A stretch of DNA of 64,000 nt. Origin: Metaphire vulgaris (lineage: Eukaryota > Annelida > Clitellata > Crassiclitellata > Megascolecidae). The DNA is taken from assembly GCA_018105865.1 (NCBI GenBank), contig CM030868.1, positions 4,295,031 through 4,359,030 on the forward strand, in the 5' to 3' direction. This document shows, piece after piece, positions 1 through 12,740 of this stretch; the first letter of the stretch is position 1, and each line of letters starts with the position of its first letter. The position numbers and the translations under genes are program-made. Below the pieces are notes generated by a model that saw only the letters and a program-made list of their open reading frames with translations, searched no databases and was not told the origin of the DNA.

Positions 1-19
1 TTTTCACGGAACTTTCACA

Positions 20-63
20 TAATAATAATAGTGATAATAATGATAACAATGATGATGATGATG

Positions 64-126
<63 letters not shown>

Positions 127-127
127 A
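20..127. repeat. AAT/GAT/ATT microsatellite
   Basis: Imperfect GAT then AAT repeats switching to ATT at about 105. Confidence 0.9.
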
Positions 128-239
128 ACAATTGGAAACAAATAATATGGCAATAAAGAAAGTAGTGGTTTAACAGCTATGGAATTTATGCGTGCATTGT
201 ATCACATGCAAGATATGCGAACGATAAAAGCCAAGGTAT

Positions 240-850
240 GTGAATGATGAACACCACATGGAAATCATTTTGCGACGTTACACTATAGATCACGACACCT
301 TCCACGCATCAATTCCCGACGGGAAAAATACGAGGCGAGAAACGCGACGCCAAAGTGACAACGTCGCCGTCATATCGGCAGATGACAACGACGACGCATA
401 TGCCGTGCGCAAGAGACCGCGTCACACAACCGCATCAGTCATCGGAAACAATTTCCCGCGCGCTAACCATACGCCGCGAAAGAACGGATGTGCGGTATCG
501 CACATCGTGCGTCGTCGGTCGTGACCGCTCAAACGAGACACGTCCAACAAATTTGCGAATGAACCGATCGATAATGACGCGTTCGCTGGTTCGGAAGCGT
601 CTCTCGTATGCCTCAGGCTTTTGGATCGTCCACTCGACGCTAAAAACCCTCCGTAAGGAGGATCCATTAACAGCAAAAGACCCTCCAAACAGGGTCGACT
701 GCAAGATAAACCGTCATCAACCCCAACTGAATCCTCCCCTTAATGCTTCTCTATGGTCTTCCTGGACAACCGTGCAATTTTCCTGCCTTTGGCTGGCGTC
801 TAAGTATACGTTTACCGGTACTCGTTCGTCCATTCGTCCATAAGAAGCCG
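240..850. other. CpG-rich unassigned segment
   Basis: Base composition changes sharply from AT-rich to CpG-rich here, as it does at true exons and promoters elsewhere in this window. Several overlapping 80-160 codon ORFs exist on both strands but none resembles a known protein or ends at a convincing splice site. It could be a promoter, a 5' UTR or an exon of a gene to the left. Confidence 0.3.
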
Positions 851-1202
851 CCTTCAGCAGGAAGTACTCTTAGAGACTGCGAAAGGCTTTCAGAAAAGTA
901 AGACCAGTTTTAGCTAAAACTGTCATCCACAACTGGATTAGCCGTCACAAGGTTTGCCACAGCCTATCGTTAAGACTACATCAACAGCTTACCATAAATT
1001 CAGTGCAAGCTGCGGGGGGGGGGAACTGCATTTCAATGCCAAGAATCAGCACTCCGTCGGTCTTATTGGCACTCATGTACCTCAAAAGATCACACCTCCG
1101 TGAATAACAGAGTTCAAAAGTTATCGCTAATTTAAGAAGCACATGCAAGTTACCAGCAGCATTAGCTAGTTGGTTATCATTTACAGGTGCAAACCTTTTA
1201 CT

Positions 1203-1373
1203 CAGGGGCATAGCCAAGAATTTGATTGAAGGGGGGTATAATGTGATTTTGGGGTATAAATCATTAAAAAAACTTCAAAAATCTTTAAAAACACATTGAA
1301 AATGTTAAGGCTGTCTGATATTTGAGGGGGTATATATACCGATATAGCCCCCCACCCCGTCGCTGCGCCCCTG
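1203..1373 (-). mobile_element. hAT-like MITE, CAGGGGC(G/A)(T/C)AGC family
   Basis: Ends CAGGGGCATAGCC and GTCGCTGCGCCCCTG; perfect 8-bp duplication cttttact at 1195-1202 and 1374-1381. Confidence 0.85.
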
Positions 1374-3438
1374 CTTTTACTTTAACAGGTAAACAAATCT
1401 TTTCAGCACCTACTAAATTCATGTAATTATCCAACAAACAGCACAATTAGATAACGATTTACACAGAGACTCACCTGTGCAAAATTGCAATGAAGAGAGC
1501 TGCAAATTAAAAGACAACTATCTTTTCAATACATCATTTATCATTAATACATTAAATAACACAGAAACTGAATTAATCAGAAGTTTCTTTGGACAAAGTT
1601 CTTAGCAAGATTTTTTCGTCATTACTGTATCTTTACTTGTAACTCTAGCTACAGCAATGGCAAGATATCAACTACCACAAAGAATATCAGTCAGATAGAG
1701 TATACAGAGAACTACAGTACTGCTCAAAAACTGTGAACACACGTGGATTTCGAAGCAAAACGAAGTTTAAGGCTTGTTCTTTGCAATCGCAACCAAGAAC
1801 ACCGATACTGTATTTTTTCATTAATGATACTATTCTACGTTTTCGCTTCAATCATGCTACCTATTCCCCCAAATTTCTCACTGGTTTTGGTCAAATCCCT
1901 TGATTAATTTTCATTATTAATTTTCCTACTAAATACTATTGAATATGCAGCAAAACTTCATACAGTATGCACATTATGCACATACTTATTTCAAGAAACA
2001 AACCAATATCGATAAAATAATACTTTTCCACAGTCCATAAATCAGAGGTTCCAATGGGTAATCTAATTAAGGTATGGGTATTTGATCATTGGTGTAGCCA
2101 TGAGGAAATGAGGGACTATTTGGGACAAATCAAGGGATTTGACCAAAACCAGTGAGAAATTTTGGGGAATATCATGATTGAAGAGAAAACGTGAATCAAT
2201 GATGTGGGAAGAACTCCTTGACGAGTTTTTTTTTGCTTGTTGGAGACTTTTCCCCCGAAAATGTCTATTCTGGAATCTTAACTATGCCACTGAATATGAC
2301 AAACTTATTATCCTCATCTGCAAAAGAGACCAAATATTCAGTCTAATCTCACGATCTCAATGCACAATATTCAAAATATACGCCATACATGCAAACTGTA
2401 CTGCGTCGAGCTATGAGACTCTAGCAGCATATACAGCGTTATCGAGTTAACAGTACGAAATGAGGACAAATGCTTTCAGACGTCTTCTTTGTATCAAAAT
2501 CTCAGCGGTCGATGGACGAAAAGTCCCATAGAACTGTCTTATTCAATGACCAAGTAATTTCTTTACAGCAAATCACATCCACCTCGAAAGTTGGTTCAAC
2601 GAGGACGGCCCAACATTATTAAATCAAGTCACTGACTGTACTGGCACTGCATCGGCCCCACTACCCCCCCCCCCCCTCAAATGCTTAGCATCAGCAGTCT
2701 CTGCCTATTTATTTCCCGGAAAAAGTGAAAAGCAGTGTAAGAACTGTCCATGCTACATGCATCAATTGAAACTGCTTATCCCATTATGAGACCTGAAAAC
2801 TCAGCGTTTCAGCATACTGCCAAAAACCCTTAGAAAAATAGATCTGAACAGTGGATGCAATATAGGCCTACAAATTCTATGCTACTGGTAAATATTTTAT
2901 ATAGGCTAAGGCCATTCGTTCTGCAAATGAGGTCCAACGATTCAAACGCGTATATTCGCTCATTGAATAATTCCACTAAAGTCCATCTGTTCTAGCTCAC
3001 TCCATCTTCACTTCCAACCAAATGTGATGACATGTGACTCCAAAACGTGATGACAAATGAGTCTTAAAATCTTCACAAATAGAACACACACACACACACA
3101 TCAAGAATATGAGCCAACGATTCAAATGAAACTTATTCACTCTGACAAGGACCTACGCCACACATAAATAGTTTAGATACTTCATCTCAGGCACCATTGC
3201 AGCTATTACCGGTAGCCTCTGTAATCTATCGCACAAAGACTGGACATTCAGGACAAAATTAAAGTTACATGACTATCTATAATGAAATGAGTGATAACTA
3301 CGTAAATGTAATGCTAATATGCTAATAAACATACAATTTTTGTAAAACTAAAAACTAATAAGTATATCGTTATGCAAAATAGTTGCAAGCTTAGGAACAT
3401 TAATCATAGTTCAATGCAATATTTAATCATTGTCAACT

Positions 3439-3654
3439 CTAAAAAGTTAACTCGCTGTGGTAAAACGCAATGTGCAGCTCACCCAAACCGATCACGAACA
3501 CGGCGTAGGCCCAGTTGTTCTGCCGTCCCCACCAGTGATTCGGCCTGCGCTTCGATCTGAATCCACGATCATCCGGATGACCAGAAGGGTCCCGGCTGAC
3601 CCTACCCAAGACCCCACGACCGGCGCGTGCCCTCGGCTGACCTGTCCTTGCCAT
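3439..3654 (-). CDS. Possible first exon of a small membrane protein gene, minus strand (hypothetical)
   Basis: A 71-codon minus-strand ORF lies in an isolated CpG-rich island. It starts MARTGQPRARAGRGVLGR and contains NHWWGRQNNWAYAVFVIGLG. A good donor (gtgagc) occurs right after the codons for VIGL plus one base (about 3491), so the coding part may be 3492-3654 with the remaining exons to the left; none was found. An inverted CCAAT box (CCAATCAGA on the minus strand, about 3845-3853) lies about 200 bp upstream, as for a minus-strand promoter. No family was recognised. Confidence 0.3.
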   Translation of the reverse strand: MARTGQPRARAGRGVLGRVSRDPSGHPDDRGFRSKRRPNHWWGRQNNWAYAVFVIGLGELHIAFYHSELTF

Positions 3655-3842
3655 GTCCGTGGGTTGCGAGCAGATTTATCCGTAGTTCTGGGCGTCGGGT
3701 CGTCGCCTTCGCCGGCTCCGCGTACTGGAGACGGATTCCGGCACGAGGACTGACTGGTAAATAGTTGTTCACTGTCTGGAGACGCCGATGGGAAAGTCGG
3801 AAACTCCGGTCCACGCGGTTATTAAAGCCAAAGTCACAGTGA

Positions 3843-3857
3843 TGCTCTGATTGGTCG
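3843..3857 (-). promoter_or_regulatory. Putative CCAAT-box promoter element for a minus-strand transcript
   Basis: The minus strand reads CGCCGACCAATCAGAG, a canonical NF-Y/CCAAT context, within a CpG-rich patch (3480-3930) upstream of the candidate minus-strand exon. This is a motif match only; no TATA or initiator could be assigned. Confidence 0.25.
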
Positions 3858-5359
3858 GCGCTGGCCATTCCAAACATTTCCACGAAGTCTTCGACAGCGC
3901 AGTCGCCGAATCACGCCGCGAAGTTGATTGCGAAACAAAGTGCCATTGCCACCTAGCGAGGAACTTGAAACTACCTTTAAACTTTATAGGTACAGTTTTA
4001 AATTGCAGATAGCAGCTGTAGCGGACAAACGGAAGTTGGAAGAAAGGGGCTGTACGAGAGACAGTGGCTTTTCACATAGAAGAAATCCTACTAAGCAACT
4101 TCAGAGCTGGAAAACCTAGGATTCCATTAAAGAAATGAAATGTGTGTTTTAGGGTTTTAGGCTTTTTAGGTTTAAATGTTTGACATGTCGACATCCATAC
4201 AAAGATAATATAGTTTTAGTTTTTTGATCAATAGACCCTTCTCTATATTCATGCCACATGTCAACATCCACAAACAGCTTATTGTTACATATGTGTCCTG
4301 CTGTCTGCAGAGAATAACGAACTTTTCAATCGTTAAAGATGTGATTTTCATTTTGTGACTTTAAGAACAAAAACCTGAAAAAACTAGGTCTTTAAGCATC
4401 ACATTTTTTAGCCCTGTCTAAAATCCAGTTATTAATATTTTAATTCCTACTATTAATAACAGGCGTGTGAACAACTGAACAATATGTGTTGGCCAACGCC
4501 GGGCATTACACATATCGACTCGCTGCAGCCTTATCGGGTTTTTGCCAAGTTGTTGATGCCGATGCAGTAGAAGCGGTTCAATAGTGGATGCTCTGGCGTA
4601 TTACGACCAGGAGATGCTTATAACGACTTTAACAGAGAACTTAAGAGCGTGAAAGAGGAGGACCTCTTGATCATCATCGCGCGTCAATCATTTTCCGCGC
4701 ATCAGATGTTATGATTTATCGCTACGCCACATATAAAACCTAACAACCCGTTTAGTAAACAGTAGACTGTTGCGAATTAGCACGCGTGGAAACGATACAG
4801 TATACTGTATAAAGGTAGGTTTTACAGCAGATATAAGGTATATTTTCAGACTATTTTCTAATAAACGCTCTACTGACTTAATTCACATAGGCCTACTTTA
4901 TTTGGAACCTAAGCATTTGAGTCGTTTGATTACATTAACACCAGTGTTGGAGTTGTGAAATTTGAGCTGGGGGGTGGGGGTGGGGGTTGATGACTGAAAT
5001 TCAATGAATAACAGAAGCTGCATGTACCCGATATGCGATTTTTGGGAGGGTTGCAAAGTTAGGTGGGGGGTTCAACCCCCAACCCCTCCCCCGGCAACTC
5101 CAAAACGGATTAACGCTTAAAGTTGCCGGTAATAATGTAAATGATCACAGTGTATTATAGCCGCTGATGCAGTGATAATTCTCTTCGTGTTCCAGGCCAA
5201 TGTTTAGGAGGCTAAGTAGCCCGTGTGAAAATGACTGTAATAACTCTACATGTAATAACCTAGTATACCCAGATAACTCTTGAATACATTTATAGGTTTG
5301 CCTTGTGAAATATTCAATTAAAAAGTTCTTGCTGCCTTTGAATCTCTTTTTTTACTACT

Positions 5360-5409
5360 ACGGTACTAATACTACTACTACCACTACCACCACTACTATA
5401 CTACTACTG

Positions 5410-5467
<58 letters not shown>

Positions 5468-5479
5468 TACCACTACCAC

Positions 5480-5531
<52 letters not shown>

Positions 5532-5532
5532 G
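5360..5532. repeat. CTA then ATT microsatellite
   Basis: Long CTA tract followed by CCA/CTA and then an ATT tract. All long ORFs here are repeat translations. Confidence 0.92.
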
Positions 5533-6182
5533 TACAGTGACAACCGCCCATAGGTGTAAACTTGAATGAAAAAGTGGGGGACCAACCCATAAACCTTTCC
5601 CATTCCCTATAATAGCCTCTCAAAAAATGGGGGGACTCCTGTTGGCCCGATAGAAGTTGAATCACAACAAAGTGACTTGAATTTAGAGATGTCTTTGGAG
5701 AATTGAACAGATCGTCTTGGAGTGTAAACACCCTGATAGCAGCGCAGTGATAGTGGAGATTGGAGTGCCGATAAGATCCATATCAGGAGCCATTACAGCC
5801 GGGGGGTTCAGCGGTGAGAGAGGGGGTGGATAATTTAAGAGCTGTCACTTGAAGGAATAAAGAATGACCGCTCTGACGTTCGGCCATTCTTCCCTGCCTT
5901 TTCATCCGGAAGACATGGAGGAAGGTGGAAAATTGCAGAAATAGAGACGTTAGGAAACCGGCAAATTGGGTGTATTGTGGAAATGAGTTAACTGGGAAAT
6001 AAATGGAGCTTGAAGGAGATGAGGCAGAGAAGAAAGAGGCAGCTGACCTAGTGAGTTCTATTAGCCTGTCTTTGGTTTGTTAAAAATCTTGTATCAAAGA
6101 AGAGTGGGAGATGGATGAAGGGAGAGAGATTGAGGAATTAAAGAGGAGTTACCGGTAGTTGAACTCTGACCTTTAAAGACTA

Positions 6183-6410
6183 TCATCATCATCATCATAG
6201 TTGCTTTCTGCCAGCTCATTAGCGGCAATAGCTAGACACAAAACTTTTCCATTTATCTTTTTCTGTTGTTAATCTCATTCCATCTATTATTGTCATTTGA
6301 TATCTTTCGAAGTCTTCTTTGATGTTATCCATCCACTTTTTCCTGGGTCTTCCTCTTCCTCTTTTTCCTTCTTTGTATGTGTAGAGTGCTTTATATGGGA
6401 GTCTGTTGCT
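6183..6410 (-). mobile_element. RTE-like 3' end fragment, minus strand
   Basis: ATC repeat, then tgccagctcattagcggcaa... and ttatccatccactttttcct, gggtcttcctcttcctc, the same arrangement as at 51280-51710. Confidence 0.6.
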
Positions 6411-6566
6411 TTAAAGACTATAGTAAGGCCAAACTTGTGCTTTTGTTGGTTAATCATTTCGTCTAAAAACTAATCAGTGTTCTAGCGAGACTGCATTAAA
6501 CTTTACACTAGATAAGCATGATAGGACTTCAAACTTGACACATCAACAATTTCCAATAAATCAATC

Positions 6567-6640
6567 AACTTCTATAGCGCCACTATCATAATACCCAGGG
6601 CATCAGCCGATGGTGCACCAAACCCAAAGAGAATAAAATT
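6567..6640. repeat. Dispersed repeat with 'cttctatagcgcca...catcagccgatgg' core
   Basis: Related copies are at 13549-13600, 29168-29232 and 56112-56175, each with CTTCTATAG(C/T)(G/A)CCA and CATCA(G/A)(T/C)CG. Probably a retrotransposon 3' tail or SINE family. Confidence 0.5.
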
Positions 6641-7218
6641 CCTGATTGTTGCAGAAGTTTCATTCTATTTTTTATATTGCTTGACACAAGATGTAAAAAG
6701 GGAACATATCCAAGCTTAAAACTATGGCTGTAATGTCTACCAACTAAATTGCAGTATTGTCAGAGGTTCAAGAGCTTTAGCCCTCCCATTGGTCAGTTCC
6801 TACCCTAGTGGTGGTCAAATATATTAATTATCAGTCATCCACAGTAGTGTACAGAGGGGCGGGTGGGGCAGTGGCCCCGGACACATAGCAGAGGGGGGTA
6901 AAAATGGACTCAACTACCTTTTTTTGCTCATCAACACTTTTTTACATGTAAATCCTTAAACTTTATCCATTTGGTCCCGGGCACACAAAAGATGGGGGTG
7001 TAAAAAAATTGACTTGTCAACATTTTTTTGCTTGTCAACACAGATGACAGGGGCATAAAAATTGACTCTGACCCGGGGTGCCAACCACTCTCTGCATGTC
7101 ACTGGTCAATGGTCATCCGTCCCTTACCGGAGAATTAAAATTTTGTGGAGAAACAGCCCGTCTAGCTGAAGCTCCACTGCATTTGTTGAAAAACCAAACT
7201 GATGGAGTGTCCTGGGAT

Positions 7219-7219
<1 letters not shown>

Positions 7220-7264
<45 letters not shown>
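7220..7264. repeat. (TA)n microsatellite
   Basis: Uninterrupted TA dinucleotides. Confidence 0.95.
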
Positions 7265-7267
<3 letters not shown>

Positions 7268-8222
7268 GGTTGAATTCTTCCTGCTCAAATCTTACTTCCA
7301 ATAAGTTGTCGATGCCGTGGACTCATATTTTGACGGGGGTAAATATTTGCCGATCCTTGATACGCGACCGGGCTTCTGATGCTTTGCCCACTTTCTGACA
7401 ACTGCTTTGATGTTCATTTGCTCCGTCTTTTTATTGACTCACGTCCGTGAATAAATATATATAAATATCATATGGAAATTCAGACTGTACATCAATTCAA
7501 AGAATTTGACTGTAACTTGTGTATGTCCAGTTGTCTACCTATATTTTCAGTTTCTTTTCTTCGGTTTCTTTCGGCCTGATCGAACGATAGTTTCGAATTT
7601 TGGTCGAAGTGTTTTGAGTGGTTCGAGTAGGTGCACACGTTGTTGTCTTTTGCAGAGGTGTCTAATTTTGGTACTGGAGATCTGATTATATTCAAAGCAC
7701 GCTTGAGTTCCTGTAAACCGAGCTGAATTGCCGGACATAGAATCATTTGAGGCACTGAACTGAATTCTAATGAAGTGGAAGCTGGATGGGAGGGAGTTTA
7801 TTTTATAGAGCTCATAGGCATGGATGGCCTTGGTAATGGAGTTGACCTCATCCATTTTGAAGAGTTTGACATGGAAGTCTTTCTAGTGGAAGGAATATAG
7901 CTGTCTGTTTGATGATCTATGGAAAGCCAGCCATAGAGATATTCAGAACTGAAGGCCTTCTTCTTAGATTGGATATGCAATATTATGGTGTTGCCGCACG
8001 CGCGCACGGAGAAATTGTTTGTTCAGTTCATTAAATTCAGCCCAATGATCTCTTCCACTCCATCCAGACTTTGCGACTTGTCCGTTATGGACTTGATTTC
8101 AATATTCAGTTGCTCTCAACGAGCTCAACTTTCTGCTAAAACTTAAAAGTACAGAAAATTTATAACATTGTACCATTGGAAATCAATGGTAGCACAAAAA
8201 ATAGCTTACCAAAATGAAAATT

Positions 8223-8274
8223 AATTCTGTCCAATAATAACAATAGCAGCAGCTGTAGCAGTAGTTGTAGCAAC

Positions 8275-8318
<44 letters not shown>

Positions 8319-8376
8319 CAGCAGCAGCAGCAGTAGTAGTAGTAGTTGTAGTAGTATAGTTGTTGTTGTTGTTGTT
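8223..8376. repeat. AGT/AGC/GTT microsatellite
   Basis: Mixed AGT and AGC units ending in GTT units. Confidence 0.9.
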
Positions 8377-9000
8377 TTATTGTTATTTTTAGAATTAATT
8401 GAAGTGGCAGTACCGTAGTGGTAGTAATTCCTGAATTTAGGTAAAAGTGGTATCTTCCCAAGAATTTGAAGTTGGCCATTTGAAATTTCTACAACTGGGC
8501 ATCTACTGGATATAGTGATTATGTCTTGGAATTTCAATAGTCAACTCAAGAAGAACAGAATAGGTTCTTGTGATGTGCTGTCATGTAATTTTGATCATTG
8601 TGCCTGCAATGCTCTTGGTTGTTGAGGGTCCATCCATATAGTACGTATGCACTGAGGGGGAGAGAAGTTAGATTTAGGAGATTTTGCATATGTGTGGTGT
8701 GCAAACGTGAGGGGGGTTGAATATATGCCTTCATTGCATACGTACTATATGGATGAGCCCTGATTGAAAATGATCGAATCTCTGTCCAGTGGGATACTTT
8801 TCCGCTGCAATGACCAGATGATGCAATAGAGGGTAACAGTATTCCCTTGGTCATCTGATTCGCTGACATTCTCGTACTCCAGCACGTCATCCTGATCTTT
8901 CCATTCATTCAGCATTTGTTTGAATAAATGAAGACAAAATGTTGAAAACCGTTGACTGTTTTGTTATGCATGTCTATCTTTCTTTCTGGCTGGCTGTCTA

Positions 9001-9206
9001 CAGAGGCGGCTCCACTGGAGGGGGGAGAGGCTGGAGGCCCGGGCCCCTATTGAATGCCTGGACCCAGTGCCCGTCCCCTCATCGAAAGTGCTATCCTTCC
9101 TGTATGTACTAATTTTACGAAAAATAGTTGGCCTACCCATACTTAGAAATTGCCACCCAAACGACCCCCTTCCCCCCACGCTTGCCAAATCACGGAGCCG
9201 CCACTA
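9001..9206 (+). mobile_element. hAT-like MITE, CAGTGGCGGCTCC family, diverged
   Basis: Ends CAGAGGCGGCTCCAC and GGAGCCGCCACTA; flanks gctgtcta and actgtata match at 6 of 8 positions, so this is an older copy. Confidence 0.7.
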
Positions 9207-9520
9207 ACTGTATATTCGTCGACTTCTGTCTGGTCGTTGTGTGTCTGGTCATTTACAATTGTTTGTTAAACAGAGAAAGATGTTGAGTGTATTGGTGCAA
9301 GAACTGTACACTGTACTTCTGTTTGGAACTGATACAGAATTCGTTTAATTAAGATTGTAAATGACTTCAGTTCATGAATTCAGGTTCCCAACTTGTTACA
9401 GCCACATTCAGTGGATTTATGTAGCACCAAAGAGCTGAAAATGACTGTTGAGGACAATGCATGCATATTGAGCACTCTATCTCCAATAACACTTTTGTTA
9501 TATGTTTTTCTTATATCAAC

Positions 9521-9710
9521 CAGGGTCGTAGCGATGGGGGATATATCAGTATATATATACCGGTACCCCCAAAAATCAGTATACTGTGTATATATATAGG
9601 TATATATATAATACAATATATATATATAACATATATAATATATATACATATACACATATACACCCCCAAAATTTATACCACCTCAAATAAAATTCCTGGC
9701 TACACCCCTG
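9521..9710 (+). mobile_element. hAT-like MITE, CAGGGGCGTAGC family
   Basis: Ends CAGGGTCGTAGCGATGG and TTCCTGGCTACACCCCTG; flanks atatcaac and atatcagc (7 of 8). The core is AT-rich with tatata runs. Confidence 0.8.
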
Positions 9711-9750
9711 ATATCAGCATTAGACATGTACATCATAATAGCAGCAATGA

Positions 9751-9756
9751 TGAATA

Positions 9757-9802
<46 letters not shown>
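9751..9802. repeat. (GAT)n microsatellite
   Basis: Uninterrupted GAT units next to the foldback element. Confidence 0.92.
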
Positions 9803-9826
9803 CTACCATCAACACCACCGTGTTAA

Positions 9827-10220
9827 ATAGACACACATGTATTAATATTACATAATACATATCAACACAAAGTAACGTTTTTTCCTATAGATCAGGCCAT
9901 GGAAATGTGAATACCAGGAGATATGTAGGACATTGTTATGCTAAAGCCGTGTTAAAGTAAAAAGGATTCCAATGGCAAGGTAATTATATTATCGATCCAT
10001 GTTTCGTTATGCTGAAGGGAATGGAACACCGAGTGTCAAATAAATATTGTGTTGTGCTAAAACACTATAACTTAAGTGCTGCTGATAATGTATGATCCTG
10101 CTTTAGCATAACAATGTCCTACATATCTCCTGGTATTCACATTTCCATGACCTGATCTATAGGAAAAAACGTTACTTTGTGTTGATATGTATTATGTAAT
10201 ATTATTACATGTGTGTCTAT
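9827..10220. mobile_element. Foldback element with 120-bp inverted arms
   Basis: 9827-9946 and 10101-10220 are near-perfect reverse complements (atagacacacatgta... and ...tacatgtgtgtctat) with a unique 154-bp spacer. No duplication was recognised at the outer edges. Confidence 0.88.
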
Positions 10221-10715
10221 TTCTACCAGCCTGCTTGTCTGTAACTCTGTATGCTTCCCTATGCCTGATTTGTGTCAAGCTCCCATAAGGTTACCGTACT
10301 TGGAATACTTTTCCACTTCTTTTGGCATTTGGCCACATGGTGGGTTTTTAATCTTATGCTAAAACTTGGTTTTGTAGTAAAGTGTTGGTGTCTCACTGTG
10401 GCTTAGAGTTTAAGTCTGTGAAATTTTGTAGAGGTTTAAAAAAGATAAGTTATATTAAATTTTCCACAATTGGTAGGATTTTTGTGTAAGTGATGCAGTG
10501 TTGGGTAAAGGCTCTCCATAGGTCTCCATAGGCTCAGCGCCCGTACGAAGAACCGAAGGGTTAGTGACTTCAGTTTTACATAGCAATAGCTGAATGAGGG
10601 CAGTTGCCAGCCTTTCCCTCTCCGCCTTTCCTTCCATTGAGTTAACACCTGATGTACTCATTCACAGCTGAGTCAACTGGGGGCACTTGGGACAGAAACA
10701 ACCGAAAAGTTTCTG

Positions 10716-10790
10716 CCGCGGCCGGGAGTTGAACCACGCACCTCAAGATTGGCTGACCGGTGCGCTAACCACTGCTCCACCGTGCGCCCT
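10716..10790 (-). mobile_element. tRNA-derived SINE head
   Basis: The minus strand starts AGGGCGCACGGTGGAGCAG, has an A-box-like TGGAGCAGTGGTTAGCGC and a B-box GTGGTTCAACTCC. No acceptor-stem pairing was found, so this is a SINE and not a tRNA gene. Confidence 0.65.
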
Positions 10791-11511
10791 GTGTTGGGTG
10801 AGGACTTATTTGCATGAGCAGAAGTTAACCTGGAAAAACAGTAAAATTTCAGCCTGAGCACTGTTTAGAAACAATGGGCATATGTTATTAAAGATTTCAT
10901 AGCTATAGATAAATTTAGTTTTAACTGAAAGAAAAACTGGATTGATCCACTAGCAAGATGGAAGAGAAAAAACTAAAGGATGGACCTGTCAAACGGTTTC
11001 CCAAACTTTCTCTGCAGTACACCAAAAGGAAAGTGTGTTTCATTCTTGTGCTTCTTATACAAGGAGTGCAGAAAAATTTCATAACTTGAAAAATTCAGAG
11101 CATTATCAAAATTTGTGTGGCACATAATTTGAAACAAGGCCCAGATAGAAACTTCTTGTATTGGCAAATGTTGCTCCAGTGAAAACCTGAGTATTGGAGG
11201 AAATTCGACCATGGCGATTCCAGTGGTGATGACATCGGGTGACACAGTAGTGGACAGGAGGACAGAGAATGAGATTGCACAGCAAGATTACAGTGTGAAT
11301 GAATGGCAGGGTGAAACAAAGCAGTTCTCACACAGGGCAGACCCTATTGAACCACTCTAAACTCTGCTATTATAACTAATCAGTAGAGAAATATTCTATT
11401 CTATTGGATGTGGCAGTGGAGTGGTTATAAGTGATAGCATGACATGTGGTCTTGGGCTTTTGGTTTTCCTGCCTTCCAGGACCTGTAACCATCTGTCTGT
11501 ACCAATTGATG

Positions 11512-11693
11512 CAGTGTTTATTCTAGCCACCTTGACATTGGGGGGGAGTTTGAAATGTTTGGGGGGGACAAGATTTGTCTCTCCACGCTTGGGGGGAATT
11601 TCCATCCCCCAAGCCAACATATACATTTGGGGGGATTTTAAAACTTGGGGGGGGATTCACCCCCTCCCCAAAACAGGCCTAGAATAAACACTG
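11512..11693. mobile_element. hAT-like MITE, CAGTGTTTATTCTAG family
   Basis: Ends CAGTGTTTATTCTAG and CTAGAATAAACACTG (perfect 15-bp inverted repeat); perfect 8-bp duplication aattgatg at 11504-11511 and 11694-11701. Confidence 0.9.
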
Positions 11694-12106
11694 AATTGAT
11701 GGCACCCATGCATACCGTCCAACTGTGTCCCTGTCGCTACATGGCTTGTGGTATACATCTGCATCAAAGAGTGTGGTACCGGTAATTAACACGGAGATGG
11801 ATGCAGAGGAAGAAAAAGACAGACAGAGAGAGAGACACACACAGAGAGACACAGACACAGGCAGAGAGATGCAGGTAGATAGACAGAGAGGGAGAGAATC
11901 AATTAAATGCAGTTGTTGATGCATCCATCCTATGGTTGAACTAACTAAGTTGTTTACGTGTAAATTACACTAAGTGAGATTTACACTCTGAGATTCAATT
12001 CATTCAGAAGAGGATAAAAGGCAATACACAGTAGATAAGAAAAACACACTTCTTGTGTAACTTTTTTCATTTGACTATCAATGCACTAGAGCAGAGGTAC
12101 TCGAAC

Positions 12107-12740
12107 TTGTGGTCTATAAGACCTGTAATATACGATACCAGCTCTCTTAAGCGCCATCTTATCTCTCGATTGATTTTTTAGACATTTGACAGAGAATAAA
12201 TTTCTGAAAGACTTTGTATAGTGTCGTTTCAAATGGCTCATTATTTTTCACAGCATTTTGAAAGCTCTAGAAAAAACTTGAGACTAAATAGATTGACAAT
12301 TCTAGCACGGTTTGACACAACAAAGATGGGGACATGTGGATATGTGGTTTTAATTTGTTTCATCACTTTTCTGAATTTTTGCATATCTATAGCCTACTGT
12401 AGCACTAGCATTGTCCAATTTCAAACAGGGTATCAATTTTATAATATTTTTGTGGTCTATAAAACCTGTAATAGAAGAAACCAGCTCTCTTAAGTGCCAT
12501 CTTATCTCTCGATTGATTTTTTAGACATTTGACAGACAATAGATTTCTGAAAGACTTTGCATAGTGTCATTTCAAATGGCTCATTATTTTTCGCGGCATT
12601 TTGAATGCTCTAGAAAAAAATTGAGACCGAATATATTGACAATTCTAGTACGGTTTGACACAGCAAAGATGGGGACACAAGAATATGTGGTTTTAATTCG
12701 TTTCATCACTCTTCTGAATTTTTGCGTATCTATAGCCTAC
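12107..12740 (+). repeat. Direct duplication of a roughly 340-bp repeat
   Basis: 12107-12449 and 12450-12740 share long stretches (ctcttaag(c/t)gccatcttatc, ttcaaatggctcattatttt, gcatatctatagcctac). The second copy runs into a C/G-rich MITE-like sequence near 12740. Same family as 28366-29165 on the other strand. The ORFs across it look fortuitous. Confidence 0.8.

Noticed and set aside
240..843. ORFs of 88-162 codons in the CpG-rich left edge
   Set aside because: Overlapping in several frames and both strands with no similarity; kept only as an unassigned CpG-rich segment.
8160..8537. 125-codon minus-strand ORF rich in Leu and Thr
   Set aside because: It is a translation of the AGT/AGC/GTT microsatellite; no non-repeat protein similarity.
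10716..10790. tRNA gene
   Set aside because: A- and B-box-like motifs are present but stems do not pair and related fragments are dispersed, so it is a SINE head. The same applies at 22690 and 56543.
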